Below are positions 1 through 7,396 of a stretch of 64,000 nt of DNA, in pieces. Source of the stretch: an uncultured Prevotella sp. (GTDB lineage: Bacteria > Bacteroidota > Bacteroidia > Bacteroidales > Bacteroidaceae); NCBI GenBank assembly GCA_900550035.1, contig URQS01000009.1, forward strand, positions 1 to 64,000, in the 5' to 3' direction. How positions within the stretch are numbered: the first letter of the stretch is position 1; every line of letters starts with the position of its first letter. The notes under the pieces are model-generated. The model was given only the letters and a program-made list of their open reading frames with translations, did not search any database and was not told where the DNA came from. The position numbers were made by a program, and so were the translations under genes.

Positions 1-2
1 TG

Positions 3-134
3 GTCTGTCATAATGCGGAAAGCCAACAGCCTTTTGACGAAACAAAACATCGCCACACACTCAATGAGGTTGGCGATGTCGCGGAAGGTCGGTATGACTG
101 GAAGATTGATAGAGGGCGAGGATTTACTATGTAA
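3..134 (+). CDS. 3' end of an unidentified gene (partial)
   Basis: Frame 3 is open from the left edge to a TAA at 132-134, giving 43 residues that end in WKIDRGRGFTM. Composition (charged, soluble) is more protein-like than the other frames, but two other frames are also open over this short stretch, so coding status is uncertain. I do not recognise the family. It lies in the AT-rich island and could be the tail of a mobilisation or other island gene. Confidence 0.25.
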   Translation, partial: VCHNAESQQPFDETKHRHTLNEVGDVAEGRYDWKIDRGRGFTM

Positions 135-171
135 TAAGGCAATATCAGTAAAAACATTATTATAGGTTATA

Positions 172-1008
172 TCATTCCTTGTTATTTTCACGATACTCTA
201 ACGGAGGTATTCCCGTCAATCTACGAAAATAACGGCACAAATAGGAAACGTCTTCAAAATGCAATGTAGATGCGATAGACTTTATAGGCATATCCGAGTT
301 TATTAACAGACTCTTGATTTCTGAAATGGCTTGTTTGTCTATTAATTCTTTCGGTGACTGAGACATATATTTCCGAACAATTTTGTAAAGATAGGTAGGC
401 GTTATGGAAAGTTGCTCTGCATAGAATTTCACATCGCGGGTTTCGTGACAATGAATAGAAAGTAGTTTAAAAAAGCGATTTATAAGCATCCTTGAATGGC
501 TGCATTTGTTGTGAAACACACTCATGCCGCTTTGGTTTAATGCAGAATCTATTACAATATACAAGTTTCGGACGCTATTCGCTACAAGCTCTTTCTGCAT
601 CGGACTTTCATTTGTTATTGTCCATTTCATAAGTTGCCACCAGCCGCTCAATAGATGCTCAAAGTCATGAGATGGATGTAATATTGGTGTAGAATACAGT
701 GCCTCCCAGAATTGTGTGGAAAGGGGTTTATAAATAACTTCCTCTAATAATGGATATGATAATGAGAAATATTGGACTAAAAAAGAAGCGGATATTTTAT
801 CTATTGAAAAACTACTGTCGTAAAATAGCAAAATAAAATCTCCCTTGCGAAGGATATTTTTTTTGAAATTGATAGTAGCTATCGCATATCCAGAAATAAC
901 CGACAATGCTATACAGCCATTTGTATCTATAAGACTTCCCTTGCTTTCACTAAAATTTGTTTGTCCAATCGCAAATGCCGTATCACCTTTTCGTAATTGA
1001 TATTTCAT
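172..1008 (-). CDS. AraC-family transcriptional regulator
   Basis: A 278-residue protein. The last ~90 residues (about 187-278) form the paired helix-turn-helix of AraC/XylS regulators: a first HTH around FYAEQLSITPTYLYKIVRKY and a second around SIASTLHFEDVSYLCRYFRR, closing with the usual GIPPLEYR segment. The first ~180 residues are a cupin-like sensing region with no recognisable ligand signature. It is divergent from the SMR efflux gene at 1170, so control of that pump is a reasonable inference. A TATATTTG -7 box lies at 1046-1039 on the minus strand. Its low GC matches the rest of the 1-5130 island and differs from the genes to the right. Confidence 0.85.
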   Translation of the reverse strand: MKYQLRKGDTAFAIGQTNFSESKGSLIDTNGCIALSVISGYAIATINFKKNILRKGDFILLFYDSSFSIDKISASFLVQYFSLSYPLLEEVIYKPLSTQFWEALYSTPILHPSHDFEHLLSGWWQLMKWTITNESPMQKELVANSVRNLYIVIDSALNQSGMSVFHNKCSHSRMLINRFFKLLSIHCHETRDVKFYAEQLSITPTYLYKIVRKYMSQSPKELIDKQAISEIKSLLINSDMPIKSIASTLHFEDVSYLCRYFRRLTGIPPLEYRENNKE

Positions 1009-1133
1009 TCGAATCTTAAATAATTAATATTTTGCTTGCAAATATACAAAACAAATCTCGCAAAAAGAGTATTTTGTATCGAAAAGTACCATTGTTGGAA
1101 TGATATTTTCTCGGTGTTGATAAAAATTTAGGC

Positions 1134-1141
1134 TAATTTTG
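1134..1141 (+). promoter_or_regulatory. -7 promoter box (TAATTTTG) for the SMR gene
   Basis: TAATTTTG matches the Bacteroidota -7 consensus TAnnTTTG and lies 28 bp before the SMR start codon. No good TTTG is seen at the expected upstream distance, so this may depend on an activator such as the divergent AraC protein. Confidence 0.45.
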
Positions 1142-1169
1142 CACCATGAAATCATAATAGAATCTCGAT

Positions 1170-1505
1170 ATGATAAAAAGTTACACATTTCTCATCTGTG
1201 CCATCCTCGCCGAAGCACTTGGCACCACTACATTAAAATTATCAGAACAATTCACGAAGCCTGTACCTGCTATTGTAACTGTTTTGGCATATGCAACAGC
1301 TTTTTGTTTACTCAGCTTATCTTTGAAGACTATCCCTGTTGGAATAGCTTACGCTATTTGGGCTGCGGTTGGTATTGTTTTAATAGCAATCATAGGAGCG
1401 ATAGCTTTCAAACAAACACCAGATCTACCCGCCCTAATCGGATTAGTACTAATCATAGCTGGAGTGATAATTATTAACGTGTTTTCTAAGATGAGCGTTC
1501 ACTAA
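1170..1505 (+). CDS. Small multidrug resistance (SMR) family transporter
   Basis: A 111-residue protein with four predicted transmembrane helices, the normal size for EmrE/QacE-type SMR proteins. Helix 1 contains the conserved membrane-embedded glutamate (Glu15 in ICAILAEALGTTTLK), which in this family couples proton entry to export of cationic compounds. Helix 3 has the usual PVGIAYAIWAAVG motif. It should act in the inner membrane as a dimer. It has a -7 box upstream, a hairpin terminator downstream, and a divergent AraC regulator. It lies in the AT-rich acquired island, where such cargo is common. Confidence 0.9.
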   Translation: MIKSYTFLICAILAEALGTTTLKLSEQFTKPVPAIVTVLAYATAFCLLSLSLKTIPVGIAYAIWAAVGIVLIAIIGAIAFKQTPDLPALIGLVLIIAGVIIINVFSKMSVH

Positions 1506-1536
1506 ACACGTCATAATTTCTTTGATATAAAAATAA

Positions 1537-1580
1537 TGCCACTTTCAAATTATGAGTTATTTGAAGGTGGCATTTTTGTT
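1537..1580 (+). terminator. Rho-independent terminator of the SMR gene
   Basis: Inverted repeat TGCCACTTTCAAAT / ATTTGAAGGTGGCA, then a T-rich run (TTTTTG). It lies 32 bp past the SMR stop codon. The rest of 1581-1820 is AT-rich and I see no gene in it. Confidence 0.8.
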
Positions 1581-1820
1581 TATATGTATTGGGCAATATA
1601 CATTTGACATAATATAATTGCCTCTTTTGTACCTCGCTTGTTCCATGAATCGGACATAGCATTGATTTTCAGCAGTGGTAAGCAATTCCTTGACAAGTCT
1701 TTTGCAATTTTGACCTCATTCCGAACCGTTATCTCTAAATAATAAAAATACTTATTAACTGTTAAGATTTAGTTAAATCTTTCACCCAAAACACACGCCT
1801 TTTCTAATCCTTTTACTCCC

Positions 1821-1910
1821 TCAAAGCAACTTTTTCACTTCCTCTTTTCCCTTAACGGATAGTTGTACCGTTATTTTCTTATATGGTTGATTTTCAGCGA
1901 TAAAAGTCAT
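1821..1910 (-). CDS. Possible small protein of 29 residues
   Basis: An ATG at 1910 opens a 29-codon frame (start MTFIAENQPYKK, end EEVKKLL) that stops at 1821. It starts 22 bp after the stop of the radical-SAM gene on the same strand and could be co-transcribed with it. The composition is protein-like (lysine-rich, amphipathic end). I do not know a family, and it could be the 5' remnant of a longer gene cut short by rearrangement. Confidence 0.3.
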   Translation of the reverse strand: MTFIAENQPYKKITVQLSVKGKEEVKKLL

Positions 1911-1931
1911 TATCAAATCAATCAAATAATC

Positions 1932-2807
1932 CTATTTTTTTAGCCTAATTTTTTCATGATAGAAATAGTTTACTATAACAGGTTTCCCTTTTTGAGAACG
2001 CCCGTATGGTAAATCGTTTATACGATAAGGATAACCTTCCGCTTGAGCAAACGCAGCTACTTCCTGTTCCAAGACCTGCCAGTAATCTTTTCGTTTTTTG
2101 TTGTAGATATCATCATACAAGGCTACAAGCTCCGGATGCTTTTCCCGTATATACCCCATGATGTCTCTCTTAAATTGTCCACGAAGATTCAGATTTTCCA
2201 GCCATATCAAATCTGCATAATCTTTTACCCTATTAACGATAGCTTTCACATCTGTAATTCCTGGAAAAATCGGTGAAATAAAACACACGGTGCGTATGCC
2301 TGCATTATAAATCTGTTTCATGGCTTTAAGTCTTCGCTCAATGCTTACGGCACGATCCATATCACATCTGAATTGTTCATCGAGTGTGTTAACTGACCAA
2401 GATACTGTCACTTTCTGAAAGCCTTTAAGTAAATCAATATCACGCAAAACCAAATCTGACTTAGTACAAATCATGATTTCAGCATTAGTGCCTTTTAACT
2501 CTTCCAGCAGTTTACGGGTTCTGCAAAAATCTTCTTCATACGGATGGTATCCGTCTGTTACTGAACCGATAACAATCCGTTGTCCATCATATTTATGCGG
2601 ATTATCAATAGGTTTCCAGTGCTTTACGTCCAGAAACGTACCCCAAGGCTCTGTATGCCCTGTAAAACGTTTCATGAATGAAGCATAGCAGTACTTACAA
2701 GCATGAGGACAACCTACATAAGGATTGACAGAGAAGCCCCCTACTGGTAATGAGGATTTAGTCATGACATTCTGTACATCTATTTCTCTGATTATTTCCT
2801 TTTCCAT
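1932..2807 (-). CDS. Radical SAM protein, SPL-like (mobile pair protein B type)
   Basis: From the ATG at 2807 the product is 291 residues; the open frame extends further upstream, but that part is out-of-frame sequence of the neighbouring remnant. The radical-SAM CxxxCxxC motif is in VGCPHACKYCYA near residue 35, and it should bind a 4Fe-4S cluster and S-adenosylmethionine. The fold resembles spore-photoproduct-lyase-like/Rv2578c proteins. The N-terminus (VMTKSSLPVGGFSVNPYVGC) fits what I recall of 'radical SAM mobile pair protein B', normally encoded next to a second radical-SAM protein A. Here the A partner is a remnant whose reading frame overlaps this start by 16 bases. The substrate is unknown. 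Confidence 0.75.
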   Translation of the reverse strand: MEKEIIREIDVQNVMTKSSLPVGGFSVNPYVGCPHACKYCYASFMKRFTGHTEPWGTFLDVKHWKPIDNPHKYDGQRIVIGSVTDGYHPYEEDFCRTRKLLEELKGTNAEIMICTKSDLVLRDIDLLKGFQKVTVSWSVNTLDEQFRCDMDRAVSIERRLKAMKQIYNAGIRTVCFISPIFPGITDVKAIVNRVKDYADLIWLENLNLRGQFKRDIMGYIREKHPELVALYDDIYNKKRKDYWQVLEQEVAAFAQAEGYPYRINDLPYGRSQKGKPVIVNYFYHEKIRLKK

Positions 2808-3043
2808 ATTCTTTCTATAAATTGTTTTGGTAGTTCTTGAATCATTCGGTATTCTCCCATTATAGGCAAAAGGTTTTCTTTCATAAATACCAAAATGTGA
2901 TTTCTTTTCGCCTGTTCTACAATATGACGTACTCATTCAGGATTGGCATCTACTTTCCCTTTCCTTTTGCCTGTTTCCGTTCCTATAACAATCCATTCGT
3001 AACCCTCTTTTCAGGCTGTTTCCCAATCAGAGAAGTCGCTCAT
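2792..3043 (-). pseudogene. C-terminal remnant of the radical SAM mobile-pair partner (protein A type)
   Basis: One minus-strand frame reads SDFSDWETA, a stop (TGA), KEGYEWIVIGTETGKRKGK, VDANPE, a second stop (TGA), then VRHIVEQAKRNHILVFMKEN and ends IERIWKRK at a TAA (2794-2792). The GTETG and HILVFMKEN parts resemble the C-terminus of the Gp37/Gp68-like (DUF5131) radical-SAM family, which I recall as protein A of the mobile pair. Its iron-sulfur domain is absent. The upstream border coincides with the stop codon of the MBL-fold gene (3040-3042), so the front of the gene was lost by rearrangement. The second TGA probably replaces a tryptophan codon. Confidence 0.7.
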
Positions 3044-3819
3044 AATATTATTGTTTCTCCATCTTCTGGAATAATCAGGCGACTCATTTCTATTTTGTGA
3101 TGCATGGCTTCGTTACGCAGAATTGCGCGTGTAGTCTGCCCATGATCGGTAGCTTCCATGTGGACTGCTATTAGTTTGATGTGGGCGGGAAGTTCATCGA
3201 GCATTGTCATAACTTCTTGCTCATCTGGAATGATAGAACCTTCTGTTTGAGAAAATTCAGGAAAAATTGCACCTCCACTGTTCACTATGATGTAATCTGG
3301 AGAAAATTGTTCAATGGCCTGACGGATACAGTCTTCCCATTTACAGTCACTCATTATATAAATAGTAGGGAAACTGTGTGCAGTAAGTACATAGCCTGAT
3401 ACCGGCCCCATCATTTCTCCAATCTTTCCGAAGCCATGGTGTCCTTGGATGCGATGAATGGTTAAATTTCCAATAGCTTTATCTTTTTCAATGCTTTCTA
3501 CATTTGTAAAACCATCCTGTGTAATACTCTCTTTATCTTGCGGTTGTGTCAGGAACAGGATGTTCTTCGCTAAATGCTGTTTCACTGTCGGGTCGTAATG
3601 GTCAATATGGTTGTGTGTCAACAATACCATATCCAGACCGTCCGCAATTTCATTCATCGGCATCGTGAGGTGTACTCTTGGGGTCTTATACACACCTAGA
3701 GCCGACTGTAAAGTGCCTTTTCCGGCAAGCATGGGGTCAACAAGTATCTCTTTTCCAGCATAATGGATTCGCAATGTTGCATTACGGATCAATCGAATTG
3801 TTACTTTTTCTTCCATCAT
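3040..3819 (-). CDS. MBL-fold metallo-hydrolase
   Basis: A 259-residue metallo-beta-lactamase-fold protein. The metal-binding signature LTHNHIDHYD lies near residues 87-96, with later candidate ligands in QGHHGFG, the aspartate in IMSDCKW and the C-terminal VHMEATDHGQTTR. It resembles the UlaG-like/YfhI branch, which acts on small phosphoesters or lactones; the real substrate cannot be told from sequence. It is cytoplasmic, with no signal peptide. It lies directly upstream of the radical-SAM remnant on the same strand, in the AT-rich island, and is divergent from the AraC gene at 3947. Confidence 0.8.
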   Translation of the reverse strand: MMEEKVTIRLIRNATLRIHYAGKEILVDPMLAGKGTLQSALGVYKTPRVHLTMPMNEIADGLDMVLLTHNHIDHYDPTVKQHLAKNILFLTQPQDKESITQDGFTNVESIEKDKAIGNLTIHRIQGHHGFGKIGEMMGPVSGYVLTAHSFPTIYIMSDCKWEDCIRQAIEQFSPDYIIVNSGGAIFPEFSQTEGSIIPDEQEVMTMLDELPAHIKLIAVHMEATDHGQTTRAILRNEAMHHKIEMSRLIIPEDGETIIL

Positions 3820-3946
3820 AATTTATTGTATTGATTATAGCCGCAAAGTTCGGTAAAAAAAATCGGATGCATTATGCCTTAAAAACAGGAATATATGCCA
3901 TTTTGATAAATAAAAAATAGTATATTTGCCCCCAAAAACGAAATCT

Positions 3947-4846
3947 ATGGATAAAATCGTCAATCCTGAACGTCTGGTCAGCGTTCCATTTAGCAAGACA
4001 CGCTGTGGTGTGGACTTTTATATCAACTCAGGCTACAGTAGCGATGTATGTGGTGTCCTGACGGAAAACCCGGTGTTTAAAACAGATTTTTTTAGCTTCT
4101 ATTTTTTTCGTAAGGCCAATGGGTATCTGCTGCTGAATTTCCGCAAATTTGAATTGCATGCCAATATGGTATTACTCCTCTCGCCGCATCAGCAGCAGGA
4201 ATGGCACGTGGATGAAGCAGAACTAGATTACTCTTTTCTTATATTCCGCGAGGATTTTATGCGCACATTCTTAGCGGACAAGTTTTTTGTGTATCGCTTG
4301 CTGTATTATTATCAGACCGACACGCCTCCCTATCTGTTTACTTCGCCGGAAAGCATGGCGGAGTATATTCGTCTTTTAGGAATCATAAAGCAGGAGCTTC
4401 TGCATCCTGTTGCCGATACTTATAATCTCATTGTATCTGTGCTTTACTACTTATTGGTTATTATCAACCGGGCGTATGCCGCCACTTATCATTTACCGAT
4501 TGATGTACCTAAAAACAATTACGCATTCCAGTTTAAGGACTTGCTGGAAAAGAATATCCGTACGAAACAGCGGGTGCAGGAATATGCGGATATGCTCCGT
4601 GTGAGCCGTATTACGTTAAACAGTTCCGTGATGAGTCAATTCGGAGTATCTGCCAATCATCTGCTCAAGCAGCGTCTATTGGAAGAATTGAAGAATGAGT
4701 TACTGTTTGCTAACCGAAACGTGAACCAGCTGGCCGAAGAGTTTCATTTCTCCGACCCGAGTCATCTGATGCGTTTCTTTAAACGTGAAACCGGAAAGAC
4801 TTTTACGCAATATTTTCGCGACTACCAAAATGGAATATACGAATGA
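3947..4846 (+). CDS. AraC-family transcriptional regulator
   Basis: I chose the ATG at 3947 (299 residues); an in-frame TTG 21 bp upstream is part of the likely -7 box TATATTTG (3921-3928). The C-terminal ~95 residues carry the two HTHs of AraC proteins, around VQEYADMLRVSRITLNSSV and NQLAEEFHFSDPSHLMRFFK, ending GKTFTQYFRDYQ. The N-terminal part is a cupin-like effector region. It is divergent from the MBL-fold gene, which it may control. It is the last gene of the island before the tRNA; 4847-5024 contains no gene I can support. Confidence 0.85.
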   Translation: MDKIVNPERLVSVPFSKTRCGVDFYINSGYSSDVCGVLTENPVFKTDFFSFYFFRKANGYLLLNFRKFELHANMVLLLSPHQQQEWHVDEAELDYSFLIFREDFMRTFLADKFFVYRLLYYYQTDTPPYLFTSPESMAEYIRLLGIIKQELLHPVADTYNLIVSVLYYLLVIINRAYAATYHLPIDVPKNNYAFQFKDLLEKNIRTKQRVQEYADMLRVSRITLNSSVMSQFGVSANHLLKQRLLEELKNELLFANRNVNQLAEEFHFSDPSHLMRFFKRETGKTFTQYFRDYQNGIYE

Positions 4847-5024
4847 AAACGGACAGACTGGAAAGCTTGCAGATTGGCCATTCCCATACCAAAGATGTTT
4901 TCAACGACTTACAAATATGCTTAGTGGGAAATCCTATTTCAGCCTAAAATGTGCATCACATTCCGCAGTGTCAAGTTCACCATAAAATAAAAATCTATAA
5001 AAATCCTCTGCAATCCCATGCAAT

Positions 5025-5078
5025 TTCAAAAGGTCACTCTTGCAGAGTTTCGCTTCAAAAAGGTCACCTGAAGGTCAC
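5025..5078 (-). repeat. AGGTCAC direct repeats near the tRNA end of the island
   Basis: Three AGGTCAC units at 5031, 5061 and 5072. Two are preceded by TTCAAAA(A), giving longer repeats at 5025-5037 and 5054-5067. They sit 55-105 bp from the tRNA 3' end. Clustered short direct repeats beside a tRNA-borne junction are typical of integrase arm-type binding sites. No integrase gene is in the window. Confidence 0.45.
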
Positions 5079-5080
5079 CG

Positions 5081-5119
5081 ATAAAAGAAAAAGCACCTAC
5101 AGAAACTCTGTAAGTGCTT
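5081..5119 (-). terminator. Rho-independent terminator downstream of the tRNA
   Basis: On the minus strand AAGCACTTACAGA pairs with TCTGTAGGTGCTT (one mismatch), then comes a TTTCTTTT run. It lies 11 bp past the tRNA 3' end. Confidence 0.8.
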
Positions 5120-5130
5120 GATTTTCAAAG

Positions 5131-5204
5131 TGGACCAGCCTGGGCTTGAACCAGGGACCTCCAGATTATGAGTCTGTTGCTCTAACCAACTGAGCTACAA
5201 GTCC
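5131..5204 (-). tRNA. tRNA with CAT anticodon (Met or lysidine-Ile), probably chimeric
   Basis: A 74-base tRNA without encoded CCA. D arm GCTC/GAGC, anticodon loop CTCATAA, variable AGGTC, T arm CCTGG-TTCAAGC-CCAGG, discriminator A. The acceptor stem is GGACTTG against CTGGTCC, with a T-T mismatch at 6:67 and a G-T pair at 5:68. The anticodon stem has A27 opposite G43. The 3' half would pair perfectly with a GGACCAG...CCAGA 5' half, so the two halves seem to come from different CAT tRNAs, as when an integrating element replaces the 3' half. It faces the island at 1-5130. Elongator Met versus Ile2 cannot be decided from sequence alone. Confidence 0.85.
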
Positions 5205-5236
5205 GACTTATACCTAAATGGATAAGTTTGCGGATG

Positions 5237-5268
5237 CAAAGATACTGCTTTTATATCAGAATGCCAAA
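5237..5268 (-). promoter_or_regulatory. Bacteroidota promoter of the tRNA
   Basis: On the minus strand TTTG (5268-5265), 20 bp, then TATCTTTG (5244-5237), a full match to TTTG-N19-21-TAnnTTTG. The tRNA begins 32 bp downstream. Confidence 0.75.
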
Positions 5269-5330
5269 TTTTTGAACAAAAAAATGTGGGATACATGAAA
5301 TTTGCGTAACTTTGCAAAGCATATATAATT

Positions 5331-7382
5331 GTGAGAAACATCTTAAATATACTGTTCGTAGTAGTGCTGGCAATGGCTGGTTGCAACGATGTCCACGCCG
5401 CCGACCGCAGGTACGCGCTTCAGATTATGAAGCGTGTGTTCGGCTATGCAGCTTCGGTAGACACCACGGGGCTGAAGACGCAGGAGAGCTATGCTTATCT
5501 GAAATACGACATCCGTGCCAACAAGCGCAACTGTCTGTTGCTCGCCATTCCTACGATGTATGCCATTGCAAACACCGGAGTGCGCGAACATGTGGGCGAG
5601 ACTTACGACCGCGTCGTCATGACCCGACCGGGCGACATGCGCCTGATGCAGATGCTCGAACGCAACACTATTCCTTACGGCATGCGAACAATGCCTACCG
5701 TGCTGAAGTATCTCACCCCTCTTATCTACGACGAACTGCTTATCGACGGACGTATCATATCGCCGTTCCACATACGCAACCGCCGATTCTATCGCTATAA
5801 GGTGAGTCCGTTTATGCGAGATGCCGTGATTGTGAGTTTCCGTCCACGACTGAAGAACACCAAACTGGTGCGCGGATGGGCACGTATCGAGGAGTCTACT
5901 GGTCGTATTCTGGAGACTTCGTTCGACGGTGAGTACGACCTCGTGCGCTTTCACGTTACGATGACCACCGGCGACGATGGCGTGAAGACGCTCATGCCCG
6001 CACAATGCAACCTCAACGCACGCTTTCTTTTTCTTGGCAACGACATCACTGCCGAATATACTACGGTGTTCGACCTGCCCAAGAGGCTGCCCGACTCTAC
6101 CCGCATCGTAAACCGTCGCGACACGGCGCTGCTCAACATTGTGCGTCCAATACCTACCAACAGCCACGAACAATATCTTTATAGCCGCTACTATGCGGCA
6201 CGCGATGCTGCGCAAGCCGACACTACTAAGCATTCGCACAAGCGCAAAACGTGGACCAAGATACTATGGAAAAACGTGGGACGACGACTGCTCATGCGCA
6301 CACGCCAGAACTTCGGCACCCACTCGCAAGGCAACTTCCGCGTCAGTCCGGTGCTCAATCCTCTGTCGTTCAGCTACAGCGGACGCCGTGGACTGACTTA
6401 TAAGTTCGACGTACGAGGCTCATACTTCTTCAATGAGCACCAAGGCTTGCAACTCCGATTCAAGACGGGCTACTCGTTCAAGCAAAAACAGATATACTTC
6501 GACTTTCCATTCACCTTCTACATCAATCAGCGACGCAACGCCTACATACGCACCGAGTGGTCGAGCGGACGGCATATATACAATTCGGAGTTGATGGATG
6601 CCATACGTCTGGAGCGTAAGGACAGTATCGACTGGTCGCGTCTGAACCTTACCAACTTCCGCGACCACAGTTTCAAGGCTGTTGCCCACTACGACCCGTC
6701 GTCGCATTGGGGGCTGGAAGTGGGCATCGTGTCGCACAAACGTACGGCTATCGACGACCACAGCTTCAACTTCCTTGGCCGCAAAGACTCGTACAATTCT
6801 GTGGCGCCTATCGCCGAACTCACCTACCGCCCCATGGGCTACAACGGACCGATATTCACCATCGACTACGAGCGCGGCATACGCGGAATGCTGGGGTCGG
6901 ACACCGACTACGAGCGCATGGAGATTGACGGACAATACAAGCACCATCTGTCGGCACTGAGCTATCTGCAACTACGTGCCGGCACCGGATTCTACACCCA
7001 CAAGGGTTTCGGCAGCTACTTCCTCGACTACTCCAACTTCCGCGAGAACAACATTCCCGGAGGATGGAACGACGACTGGGCATGCTCGTTTGAGTTGTTG
7101 AACAGCGGATGGTACAACGCCTCGAAATATTACGTGCGTGCCAATGCTGCCTACGAGACTCCCCTACTACTTCTGTCATGGCTGCCTATTGCCGGCCGAC
7201 TGATTGAGAAGGAACGCATATACGTCAATGCTCTCACCGTAAAACAACTAAACCCGTACATCGAGTACGGCTACGGATTCTCTACACGAGCATTGTCTCT
7301 GGGAATGTTTGTGGCACAGCGCAACTGGCACTTTGACGGCATGGGCTTACGCGTGAACGTAGAATTGTTCAGACACTGGTAA
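5331..7382 (+). CDS. DUF5686-type outer-membrane beta-barrel protein
   Basis: A 683-residue exported protein. It starts with GTG (5331) followed by a hydrophobic signal segment (ILNILFVVVLAMAGC); the Cys could be a lipobox or only the end of the signal. Residues ~100-350 match the periplasmic part of DUF5686 proteins (KVSPFMRDAVIVSFRPR, RGWARIEESTGRILE). The last ~330 residues are a barrel rich in alternating aromatic strands, ending VNVELFRHW with the terminal aromatic typical of outer-membrane barrels. The carboxypeptidase-regulatory domain seen in many relatives is absent. A TAACTTTG -7 box lies at 5307-5314. It is convergent with the phosphoethanolamine transferase; function unknown. Confidence 0.75.
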   Translation: MRNILNILFVVVLAMAGCNDVHAADRRYALQIMKRVFGYAASVDTTGLKTQESYAYLKYDIRANKRNCLLLAIPTMYAIANTGVREHVGETYDRVVMTRPGDMRLMQMLERNTIPYGMRTMPTVLKYLTPLIYDELLIDGRIISPFHIRNRRFYRYKVSPFMRDAVIVSFRPRLKNTKLVRGWARIEESTGRILETSFDGEYDLVRFHVTMTTGDDGVKTLMPAQCNLNARFLFLGNDITAEYTTVFDLPKRLPDSTRIVNRRDTALLNIVRPIPTNSHEQYLYSRYYAARDAAQADTTKHSHKRKTWTKILWKNVGRRLLMRTRQNFGTHSQGNFRVSPVLNPLSFSYSGRRGLTYKFDVRGSYFFNEHQGLQLRFKTGYSFKQKQIYFDFPFTFYINQRRNAYIRTEWSSGRHIYNSELMDAIRLERKDSIDWSRLNLTNFRDHSFKAVAHYDPSSHWGLEVGIVSHKRTAIDDHSFNFLGRKDSYNSVAPIAELTYRPMGYNGPIFTIDYERGIRGMLGSDTDYERMEIDGQYKHHLSALSYLQLRAGTGFYTHKGFGSYFLDYSNFRENNIPGGWNDDWACSFELLNSGWYNASKYYVRANAAYETPLLLLSWLPIAGRLIEKERIYVNALTVKQLNPYIEYGYGFSTRALSLGMFVAQRNWHFDGMGLRVNVELFRHW

Positions 7383-7396
7383 GCCCAAAACCGCTT

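Noticed and set aside
2808..2936. N-terminal extension of the radical-SAM gene up to 2936
   Set aside because: This stretch is the out-of-frame tail of the neighbouring radical-SAM remnant; the family start lies at 2807.
3926..3946. Longer start (TTG at 3926) for the second AraC gene
   Set aside because: The TTG is part of the TATATTTG -7 box; the ATG at 3947 fits the family start.
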